64,000 bases of DNA. Source: Anaeramoeba flamelloides (taxonomy: Eukaryota; Metamonada; Anaeramoebidae). Numbering within the stretch: the first letter of the stretch is position 1; the number at the start of each line of letters is the position of its first letter. The stretch covers positions 3,281,501 to 3,345,500 of the forward strand of contig JANTQA010000036.1 in the NCBI GenBank assembly GCA_027625915.1, written 5' to 3'. Of this stretch, positions 54,441 to 64,000 are shown one piece after another. A model generated the notes under the pieces. That model saw only the letters and a list, made by a program, of their open reading frames with translations. It searched no databases and was not told where the DNA came from. A program made the translations under genes and the position numbers.

Positions 54441-55319
54441 TCGAAAAAGAGTTTATATTTAATTAAATGAAATTTTCATAAATTAAATTTGAATTTTAGA
54501 AGAAAAAGGATAGGTTTTTTTTGATTTTCGGTTCTGAACTGAAAATATATTGATTTTCTAAACAACAATCAACAGCAATATTAAATACCTCAAATATACT
54601 AGAATTTAATAGAAACTGGAAAAAATAAGATATTTTACTCTATTTCTTGGAATTCTGGGGAAGTTCAAATTGTTTTGTTTTTTTTTTATTTTGATTAGAA
54701 AAGGGACGCACTTTTAAAACAAAAATAATAATTAAAATAGAGAGGGGGTGCTTTACTATACTCTAAGGAAAGTTAATGCATAAATGTTTGCTAGTCTTAT
54801 AATGATTTTAATTTTTAAATATTCCTATCCTATTCACCTAACTTATTTGAGTATTAAACATTTCCAGAAATTCCTAAATTCTTATTTACTAATTGTACAA
54901 ATGATTCAATTATATCTTTATTTAAAATGAAGAAAAAAATAATAAAATCCCTCATTTTTAAAAAAAAAAAATAAATTCCTTAGAATTAATTATATATTAG
55001 AAGTAAATTTTTATTATTTATAATTATTTTAACTATGAATAAAATAATTATATTTTGATTAAAAATGGTTGTCTTGTAAATCATAAGTTTTTTTTTTTTT
55101 TAGTTGCCTAAACTTAGAAAAGGGAAATTGGAGATATTTTTTTTTTTATGATAGAATTAGATTATTGAAAATTATACCAATTATTATTAATTTCTCATTT
55201 TTATAAGAAAAACCTTAAATTTGTGATTTTTTTTGAAACATTATTAGTTGAAATGGTTTACTTATTTCAGGAAGTAGGTATTTTTTATGATGTTGGAAAA
55301 AAAAAATAATTATAGCAAT
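54441..55319. other. A/T-rich spacer without recognised features
   Basis: No open frame or repeat could be supported here. Confidence 0.35.
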
Positions 55320-56390
55320 ATTAAATGAAAAACGATTTTTCGAGTGTCATTGGTTCTTTAATAAATTGAAAAATAAGATAACTTCAATTCTTTATTCGTG
55401 AAAAGAAAGCGAATCCCATAGTAAAACCAGAGATGAACCTTTAATTTGTCAATATTTTGGTTTTTTTTTATGATTAAATTTTGAGTTTTATTAAATTCCA
55501 TTTTGGATCTAGAAATGTTGATATACAGATGCTTGAAATTAATCTTAGAATAAACCAAAAAAAATAGATCTGAGAAAGTTGTGTCTTAAAAACAAATCTT
55601 TTTTTTTGGAAATACCTAAAGAAGAAAGATCACCATTTCCAAGATAAATTTATTGAAATCAAGAATGAAAAAAAAAAAAAATTGGCAAAAGGCTATTTTC
55701 GAAGTTTGCATTTTAATATCTTCTTAATTTATATGAACATAAACAATTTGTGACCTTGAATTTCTGGCCACATCTTCCTTACAATTATACTTTTAAAAAA
55801 CATTTTGTATAAAATTTACCATAAAAATTCAATTTTCAAATATTAATACCAAACAAAGCCAAAACAACGAATACTGTTTCAAAAATTTAAATAAAGGGGT
55901 TGAATTCTCGATAATCAAATACATTTACAAAAAATTCAACCAAAAGAAAAGATTAAATTTGAGAAAAAATTTCAATCAGAATTTCAAATTATTTTTATTT
56001 TGCACAATTCGAGAGAAAATAAGCTACTTTTTTAAATCAATCAAATAATTCAATAAATCTAAATTCTGAAGAAGAATTTTTAAAAAGTATCTTATTTTCT
56101 GAGCCAAAAAAAGAATTAGATGACATAAATGAAAATAGGATTTTTACAATTCATTTTGGAAATTCTTTCGAAATAAACAGTAATTATTTTTATCAAAAAT
56201 TTTCCAAACAAAAGTTTTATTATGAACTATTAAAAATAAAAACCAGGTAAAGAAGAAATTATTGTAGAAAATCTTATCGATAAGAGCTTGAAATAAATAA
56301 TTTTTTTTTATTTTTTCAAGCTCAATCTTTCATTTTGTTTTTTTCCTTTTTTTAATTGGTATTTAATTATAATATATAGGATATCTGACA
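55320..56390 (-). mobile_element. R3 repeat, copy 4
   Basis: Inverted match of 7735-8840. It ends near TATAATATATAGGATATCTG and contains AATGAAAATAGGATTTTTAC and GAATAAACCAAAAAAAATAG landmarks. A 66-codon frame at 55358-55558 retains the coding trace (FNKTQNLIIKKNQNIDKLKV). The frame at 56716-56922 beyond it (68 codons, minus) is unassigned. Confidence 0.65.
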
Positions 56391-57191
56391 CTCTCTTATT
56401 TATTAAAATATTCAAACATTCCCTTAAAGGAATGATTTGAATCAGCATTTTTCATCTCAACTAAGGCACTATAAATTTATTAAATGTATGTTCCAACCAA
56501 ATAAAGTTTGAATAGAAAGAAAATAAATTTTTTTTTTTACTTGATTCTCACAAATAAATTGTGAATTGGCATAAAAATTAACAAACAAATCAATAATTGT
56601 TGTCACTGGCCAATTTTATTATTTTAACAGCAATCAAAAAAATCGATATGATTTATTTTGGCTTTTTGTAAATTTCGATGAATAATATTTTTTTTAATGA
56701 ACAACCAAAATGAAACTACAAAATATAAAGTTTAAGATCCTTCATCTCAGAACCAAAAAAACAAGTTGCCAATTGGAATGCACAGTTATCTTTTTTGTAA
56801 TCTTCAGCGATCTTTAGCCTTAATAAAAAAGATTCAATAATAATCATGTATTCCTCTTTTTCTCGATTAAACATTTCAAAATAATTTTTCGATTGGATCA
56901 AGACTGAAGAAAAATAATTCATGTAATTAAACTCTCAAAATATAAAATGGTCTTTGATAAAATAACTCGTAAAGCTAGATCCCAAAAAACGGAAAATTAC
57001 ATTACATCAGATTTACTATGATAAAAACTCGTATTGTGAAATTAAGATCTTCTAATTTCTGTTTTATTTTGAACTGCTTGCCACAAATAATGTTACAAAA
57101 TATAAAACTCTCTTGAAATGAATTTTATTAAAACAGAATTCATTTTCTCTCATTTTATATTTTTTAATTATTTTTTTTTTTTAATTTAAAA

Positions 57192-60100
57192 ATGTCTCTT
57201 ACACAACAAATCGAAGAAAAAAAAAACGAACTCAAGCTTCTTAAAGAAGAACTTGCAAACAAAAGATCTGGCGGAAACTCGTTAATTTTAAAAACAACAT
57301 CTTCTGATGTCCAGTCTTTCAACTCTTCACCTTTAAAAATTCGAAGAAATTTGACAGGACATCTTGGTAAAATTTATGGAATGCATTGGGCAACAGACTC
57401 AACTAGAATGGTTTCTGCTTCTCAAGACGGTCGCCTTATTGTTTGGAATGCAAAATCAACAAACAAGGTAAATTATTTTAATTTTTTGTTAAATCCTTTT
57501 TTTCTTTTTTTTTTGTAGAAATCGAAAAAAATATTTTTTTTTGTTTTTCTTTTTTCTTTTTTCTTTTTTCTTTTTTCTTTTAAAAAAACTTTCCAAAAAC
57601 CGAAAAAAATTTTTTTTTGTTTTTCTATTTTTCAATCCACTCACTAAACCTTTGGGTTTATTTAATATTCAAAAAACGATTAAATTTGACCATACCAAAC
57701 TCTATACCTAATTCTGACAATATAGTTACTCGCAATCCCTTTAAGATCAAATTGGGTAATGACAACAGGTTTTGCACCATCAGGGAAAATGGTTGCATCA
57801 GGCGGGCTTGACAATGTTTGTTCAATCTTTGATATTACAGATCCTGAAGATGAAAACTTATCGTAATCTTTTCACCTTATCTCAACTAATCAAATTTTTC
57901 TCCTCTGTCTAATTTCACTCCTTCGTTTCTTCGTTTTCTTCATTTTCTTCATTTCTTTAAAATTAATATATTATATTTCTCAAAGAGCCTTCCGTGAATT
58001 AAATGGGCACACAGGATATATCTCATGTACAAGGTTTTTAGATGATCAACAAATCCTTACTTCTTCTGGTGATATGAGCTGTATTCTTTGGGATATTAAC
58101 TCTGGCTCAAAAATTACAGAATTTTTAGATCATAATGGTGATGTTATGTTGTAAGTATTTTTAAATTTTTTTTTTTTTTTTGAAATTTAATCACATAACT
58201 TCTCTGGATTTACAAGACTTTCAATCAAGTTTTTAGTACTAGTTCTATTTTATTTTCAAGTTTAATGTTTTCTAAATTTTTATAATTTTTATTGTTCTGA
58301 AGGAAAAAAGATAACAAACTATTTCTTTTCTATTTAGGATTATTTGAATTAAACGTTTCGCGAATTTTACTTTTTAGACGAACAACAAATTTATTGACTT
58401 AAACGAATGTTTAGGATAAGTGAGATCTTGTTAAAATACAAAATTGAGGTTTTTTTTTTTTTTTTTTTTTTTTCCCCAATTTCCTATAATTACTGAAATA
58501 ACGCCCAAAAAACTCGAAAATGAAAAATACTCCAATTTTTTTCAAATATATTCATAATCATAAAGATTGTTGTTTAAATGGTGTACATATTCATTTTTTT
58601 TTCAATTTAAATTTATAACGAAAGGAAAAAAAGCTTTTTAAATGTTCCAAAATCTTGAAAAAAATTTTATCTCATTGTAATACTCATGCCGATTGTTTTT
58701 TAAAAGTAAATTGGTTTTCATTTCAAAAATTAAAAAAAAACGTAGTTTTATTTTTCGAATTAAAATTCCTGAGAATTTTTTTTTTTATTTTTTATTTTGA
58801 ATTTTCAAAAAGGAAATTAATTTTCTCTAATGTTAGTTAGATTTTTTTTTCTAATTTAAGAAATAAAAAGAAAATTTAAGATATTTTCTTTTTATTTCAA
58901 AAATTAAAAAAAAAACCTAGTCACTCTACGACACTCTACGACACTTGACGGTACTTGACCAACAGGTTTTTTTTAATTTTTGAAATAAACCGAAAATTTA
59001 TAAAAATTTTGGGTTTATTTCAAAAATTAAAAAAAAACACTGTTAGCTTTTTCAGAATTTAAAAGAATTGAATAAAATCATTGACTTTTCTCTATTCTTT
59101 TGAATTTCTGAAAAACCTAACGGTGCTTTACTTGAGCTTTTTAGTTTTATTAGGAAAATCTATAAATTTTCTAATCAAAACAAAGACTCGAGAAACTCTA
59201 ACAGATTTAAGAGGAAATTAGTATACCCACACCAAGCAAAAAAATAAAATAAAATGAAAATAATTGAAAAATTTCAATCGATATTCGAGAAAACAAAACA
59301 AAATCAACAATTAACATTTAGTTTACAAAACGAAAAATGCCTCATAAACATATCTTTTTAAATTAAAATAAAAAATTTTGAAAAAAAAAACTAATTAAAG
59401 TTTATACAATTACAGAAAATAAAAAAAAAATTATTTATTTAGAACATTTAAGAAAGATAAAAAACCAAAACCTTGAAATGTAATGAAATTCAGATCTATT
59501 TATGAATATTATTTGGATAATTAATTTTTCCAAAATCCTTAATTAAACAAAAATATTAAAATAAAACAAAAAAATAAATACACAAGTGGAAACATGACAC
59601 CTATGTTTTTATAATTTTTCGATTTATTTTTAATGGCTTAATTTTTATTAAAAAATTGTACAACTCTTAAATAGAGAATTTTGAAGCCACTAAATTTTTG
59701 TCTTCTAATTCAAAAGAGTGAACAAATACAATCATTAGAAGGATTTTAAACTAAATTTAGTTTTCGAAAAAAAATGTAAAATAAAAAATGAAAAACAAAA
59801 ATGAAGAATAAATAAACTAAAGAATAAAAATAAAAAAAAAAATAGATCAAGAAAAAAAGTTTAGAATTATTGAATTTGTGTGTTTCATATGATCCAAAAT
59901 CATTTGGATCTGCAATCTCTTTTTTCCTAATAGCATGTTTTGAGTCATATTGCTCAGGAATTATTTTATAATAAATGTCATAAATTTCTTTCGTGTTCAT
60001 TTCACTCAGCAATTGATGTGTAATCTTTATTAACTGACAATGTTAAAATCAAAGTCTGATCTTTAGAAGTCCATTTTTCCATTGTCTTGTGTTTTTTTTT

Positions 60101-61931
60101 CATATCTTTTTAGATATCAATATGAAGTGATCGGTATCATCAATTTTTCTTTTACAGCATGTAAATGTTTTAAAATTTACTTCCTTTTTCACATTCGTAT
60201 GTGTACGCGTATATATATAAACTATTTGAAAAAGCTATTTGTTGTAATTGAGTTGATGATGATTTCCATTTTAGGTATGGCAGCTTTTTCCTTGAAATTT
60301 GTATGAAAATTGGTTAATTTTTAGATATCTTTTCATTTCCCAGTTTTCTTCTTCTTGTAAAGATTCAAATCTATCTTGTGTTGACTTAATATGAGCAAAC
60401 CTTATTAAGCCTTTTTTTTTCTTGATCTCTTCTTTTTCCCTTGTTTTCAAAGCCAATGGTTTTTATTTGATCAATTTTTTATTTTTAAGACATTTTTTGA
60501 TAAAAATTGATTTTTTTAAAGAAACTACTTATCCCATATCCCGCTCTTAATTGAAATTTTTTGTCTCTACTCGCACGAGATGTGGCATGAGTAGTTTCTT
60601 CTAAAAATTGATTTTTATCAAAAAAAAACTCAAAAAAAAAGAAAAATCATGTTTACGCCTGTGTAATTTCATTTAAAAAAAAACAATTTTAAATTAATTA
60701 TTAAAACAAGTGTAAATTACACTCTAGATATTCTTGTACTTTTATTTCCGAAAAGGTAATTTAAGCCCAAAATCATAGATTTCCAGTAATATTCATGGGA
60801 AGAGCACACCAAAAATATCTTTATGTTTAAAAATTAAAAACAAAAAATTAATTCAAAAATAAAACAAGAAAAAACAAAAAATTTATATAAAAATAAAACA
60901 AAATTTAATTGAAAAAAATGATTTTAAAGGAATTATAAAAATAATTCAGCCAAATATAATAAAACAAAAAATTATATAAAATTTTTTTTTAGATTTTTAG
61001 GCAAATAATGATCAAAAATCAAATTTTAACAGGAAATATTATTCAGTAATAAAGTAATTTACATCATAAGCATACAAAATAGAATATATTTTCAAAGAAT
61101 ATATTAAAATATTAGATTTACAAAAATAATTTGAATTAACAAAATGAATTTATGTTGTTAACTAATTTATTTTTTTTTGTGCTATTTGTCTGGACATATT
61201 GATAATTATTCATTACTCACAATATGTTTTTTTATTTTTAAAAGTTTAAAAAATGAATAAACTCAATAAATCCTTATATGATCGAAATTCGATATAATAC
61301 CAAAAATTATAACGATCATTATATAATTGAGAAAAATAAAGAATAAATTATATATTCTTTTTTTTAAGACTGTCAATGTGAAATAAAACCAATGTTAAAA
61401 TTTTTATTTAATGCTTTTTGATATTGTTTATATTAATGTTTTTTATTTTTTATTTTTCAAAAATCAAATAGTCTTGCAATTAAACCAGGTGATTCTAACA
61501 TATTCCTTAGCGCATCTTGTGATGGAACTACAAAACTTTGGGATATCAGAGCAGGAAATTGTGAATACACCTTTGAAGGGCATCAATCAGATGTTAATAC
61601 TGTTTCCTTCTTCCCCGATGGAAATTGCTTTGGAACAGGGTCCGATGACGCAACGTGTAAGTTATTTGATATCAGAGTAGGTGCTGAAGTTAACAATTAT
61701 ACGCACGATGAAATCCTTTGCGGAATCACTTCAATTGACTTCTCATTATCTGGTAGATTCTTATTTGCCAGTTATGATAACTTTAATTGTTATATGTGGG
61801 ATGTACTTAAGGGTAAAGAAGTTATGGTTATGGAAGGACACAACAATAGAGTTTCTTCATTAGGCGTTTCTCCAGATGGTTATGCACTTTGTACAGCTAG
61901 TTGGGATAAGGAAATTAAAATTTGGGCTTAA
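57192..61931 (+). CDS. Heterotrimeric G-protein beta subunit, four exons
   Basis: Exons are 57192-57467, 57726-57862, 57986-58150 and 61472-61931; introns are 258, 123 and 3,321 bases; all have GT..AG borders and keep frame. The product is 345 residues (typical G-beta is about 340). The N-terminal helix ([19 protein letters not shown]) would form the coiled coil with G-gamma. Seven WD repeats follow: [116 protein letters not shown] and the final [10 protein letters not shown]. Many of these are G-beta-specific rather than generic WD40. It works with G-alpha and G-gamma at the plasma membrane downstream of receptors. Intron 3 is filled with repeats and a relict gene. Confidence 0.96.
58840..59220. 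repeat. Modular micro-repeat cluster in G-beta intron 3
   Basis: Contains CTCTACGACACTCTACGACA, then CTTGACGGTACTTGACC, an inverted pair of TTTTTGAAATAAACCGAAAA and TTTATTTCAAAAATTAAAAA, and the modules CTGTTAGCTTTTTCAGAATT and CTAACGGTGCTTTACTTG. Confidence 0.6.
59860..60460 (-). pseudogene. Relict of a multicopy gene, copy 2, in G-beta intron 3
   Basis: Better-preserved partner of 35750-36350. Minus-strand peptides in order are [14 protein letters not shown] (within a 61-codon frame at 60271-60456), [19 protein letters not shown] followed by TSIAE, and [18 protein letters not shown] (88-codon frame at 59746-60012). The pattern of spaced W, L and I followed by a helix with YDIYY recalls Myb/SANT-type DNA-binding domains; this is a tentative reading. 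It is antisense to the host gene. Confidence 0.5.
60488..60636. mobile_element. Small foldback element in G-beta intron 3
   Basis: The arms, GATAAAAATTGATTTTTTTA with AAGAAACTACTTATCCC, pair with ATGAGTAGTTTCTTCTAAAA and ATTGATTTTTATC. The centre is comparatively G+C-rich (CTACTCGCACGAGATGTGG). It is about 150 bp with no coding capacity. Confidence 0.75.
60690..60800. repeat. Conserved palindromic segment of R6, isolated copy
   Basis: GTGTAAATTACACTCTAGAT, then TTTCCGAAAAGGTAATTTAA and AAAATCATAGATTTCC. Same structural segment as at 9290-9385, without the rest of R6. 60800-61470 is A/T-rich with nothing else recognised. Confidence 0.6.
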
Positions 61932-62229
61932 ACTGCTTAATTTCCTTTTTATTCAAATTCTTGAATTTTTTTTTTTTTTTTTTTTTTGTTTTCAAAACCT
62001 TTTTAATCTTTTATTTTATTTTTATTTTTTTTCTTGATTTTTTTGTTTTTTTAACATCCTATCTAAAGACAAATCACAGACAAATATCTAAAATTGAAAA
62101 ATAACCTAAACAAAAATTACAATTTTTAAAAATATTTATATTTCAAAATTATTTTATAATTATTTTTTTTTAATTTAAAAAAATAAATTTTTTTAAAAAT
62201 TTCATTAAATCTTTTTATTTTTATTATTA
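61932..62229. other. 3' flank of the G-beta gene
   Basis: T-rich sequence directly after the TAA stop, likely including the 3' UTR and cleavage site. No gene is seen. Confidence 0.4.
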
Positions 62230-62760
62230 TTGATGGAAGAAGTGTACAATTACACTCTAAATGTCATTTTACTTAAATTTCCGAAAAGGTAATTTATGTG
62301 TAAAATCATAGATTTCATGATTGCTCAAGAGAAAGACACACAAATTTTTTTATGCTTAAAAAGGAAAAACAAAAAATTGAAAAGAAAAACAAAAAATTGA
62401 AAAAAAAAAAAAAGAAATTTAATAAGGGTTTAAAAGAAGCAATGGGTAAAAAAAAAAAAAAGTCTAACTTTAATTAAAGAACTCCCAAAATCACAGTCAC
62501 GATACTTTTTGTTGATTTTATAATTTGATAATTGATCATGAGTGTTCACTTCATGATCGTTATTTAAGTTGTTGTAATTTCTTTTTTTTTTTTTTGATCT
62601 TGTTTGCTTTAAAACCTATGTACATGTTTAGCCTTTGCTTTTTCGTTTTTATTTTCAAGTTACTCATACTTTTTTGTTTCAGTGTTACAGTATTAGCATG
62701 AAACCACTTGCTCTTTTTCCTTTGTAATTCTTCTTCGAAATATCAACATTATTCTGTCAA
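62230..62760 (-). mobile_element. R6 repeat, minus-strand copy
   Basis: Inverted match of 8800-9390. It includes the palindromic segment (62230-62330), the CACAGTCACGATACTTTT and TTGATAATTGATCATGAG landmarks, and the coding trace (EEELQRKKSKWFHANTVTLK, then NLKIKTKKQRL) on the minus strand near 62630-62745. Confidence 0.65.
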
Positions 62761-62929
62761 TGTAAAAATGGAAAAAAATCAAATCATTTATATTTTTTAA
62801 ATAATTCCAGAATCTTTTCTTTGAAAACCCTTTTTTTTTTATTTACTTTCTTACCAATTAAATGAAAAAATTAGCTTTTTTGTTGGTTCAATAATAAAAT
62901 CAAAGTCGTAAATTTCTTTTAAATCATGA

Positions 62930-64000
62930 TAACTTTTTTATTACAATTCAAAAAAAAATTTTAAATTGGATTAAAGATATTTCTCAGAAAAATTTAAATT
63001 TTATCAAAAAAAGAAATTTATTATTTATTGATAAATCTGGGGATGAAGGTATTCTACTGAATTATTGGTCAATATCAATTAACCAAACTCTTCCATGATT
63101 TTTTCAAAAAAAAATATATTGCCAGAATTCAAGATTATTTGGATGTTATTTCAAAAAAAGAAATTCGAAACAAAAGTAGGTTATATACCAGAATAATGGT
63201 TTAAAATTTATTTATTGAATGAAATAAAATAAAAAATATATTTAAAAAAGAAAATAGTATAATTTTTTTAATAGATATATAAAAATATTTTGATTGGATT
63301 CATTATTTGCTTATCTATTATTCAAATAAAAAAATTATAAAAAATAAACTTTTCGTAAAATTTTTACTTGTGTATTATTTAAAGGTGGGGAATTGGTGTT
63401 TATCCAAGGAGATCATATATCTGTCCTTTATTCTTTGGATTTTATAACTCATTTTCTTTTATATAAACCCAAATCACTGGTATTGTACGTTCAAATGTTT
63501 GTAGGTGATTACATATTAATTATCAAAGGGTAAATAATTGTAATAAATTATCAAGTTGAAAATATATATAAAATCATTAGACACTATTGAATGGGAACTA
63601 ATAATGGTAAAGTTCAAAAAACTACAAATCAAAATGAAATTGTATATCTTGGAAGTTGTCTAGATATTAAAAACTCATTTATAATTTAACTTTGAAAAAG
63701 TTATTCCAATCTCAAAAAAAAAAAATCAATATCTTACCTGAAGAGAAATATTACCGATAAATTTATAATTTATTTTTTTTTAAAGTGTTTATTACATAGT
63801 TAACGACTATATATATTAAAAATATTTAGCCTAACCTACAAAAAGATTCTCAATGATATAGATAAATAAAAAAAATAAAAAAATTTTTTGTTAAGAAACC
63901 AAATTCTCCTCTACTTATTTATAAAACAGAGGTTAAAATAAAAAAAAGTTAGAATAACAATGTATTATTGAAAATTTAAACTCATTTTATAATTAAAATT
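62930..64000 (+). mobile_element. LINE reverse transcriptase, degraded, running off the window
   Basis: In order on the plus strand, over several frames: DKSGDEG and NYWSISINQTL (reverse-transcriptase block with the usual NYRPISL consensus), IFSKKIYCQ-like and LDVISKK segments, the catalytic-block position QMFVGDYILIIKG (usually FADDI), NEIVYLGSCLDIKNSF (usually YLGV.LD), and near 63890-63960 FVKKPNSPLLIYKTEVKI. The last segment matches FLLINPHSPRLIYKTEAKI of the 47318-47905 fragment, so both belong to one or closely related families. The catalytic aspartates are not conserved and the frame changes repeatedly, so it is inactive. Confidence 0.75.

Noticed and set aside
62930-64000. LTR retrotransposon
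   Set aside because: The reverse-transcriptase blocks and their order (NYRPISL-like, then YLG-like, then the C-terminal basic region) are those of non-LTR elements, and no long terminal repeats were seen.

Overview
The window is a gene-poor, extremely A+T-rich piece of a eukaryotic nuclear genome. Spliceosomal introns with GT..AG borders interrupt most recognisable genes, long poly-A and poly-T runs are everywhere, and all stop codons seen are TAA. Every recognised protein is typical of a free-living protist, and RCC1-plus-BTB proteins are a family I associate with anaerobic amoebae such as Anaeramoeba. That assignment is an inference from gene content and composition.

Six host genes can be supported. 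Two are paralogous RCC1/BTB genes (5476-7545 and 18740-20815, both minus) inside a segmental duplication of about 6-7 kb, roughly 690-7590 and 14735-20860. The third is a multi-pass membrane protein with a long charged loop (32777-34069, plus). The fourth is the 26S proteasome ATPase RPT1/PSMC2 in five exons with one intron of about 5 kb (37667-44418, minus). The fifth is a YjbQ/UPF0047-family protein (about 49039-49570 or to 50039, plus). The sixth is a heterotrimeric G-protein beta subunit in four exons with one intron of about 3.3 kb (57192-61931, plus). They share no pathway: they are ordinary signalling, proteolysis and housekeeping genes standing as islands in repeats.

Most of the remaining sequence is layered repetitive DNA. 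Recognisable families are: a hairpin MITE of about 200 bp with TA targets (seven copies); a TIR element of about 750 bp (four copies); a TIR element of about 535 bp (two copies); a TIR element of about 516 bp with a diverged relative; several single TIR or foldback elements; a repeat of more than 1 kb with traces of a coding region (four copies, called R3); two further multicopy relicts with coding traces (R4, R6); a relict perhaps carrying a Myb/SANT-like domain (two copies); a modular micro-repeat family; and non-LTR (LINE) reverse-transcriptase fragments at four places. No autonomous DNA transposase was recognised.

The most interesting structures are the segmental duplication with a mosaic pattern of divergence and copy-specific insertions, a near-perfect palindrome of about 430 bp at 34951-35381, a TIR element carrying a tRNA-like Pol III B box (39795-40098), a G+C-rich patch followed by an A-tail (36770-37050), and the long repeat-filled introns of RPT1 and G-beta. 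All repeat boundaries were found by eye and are approximate.
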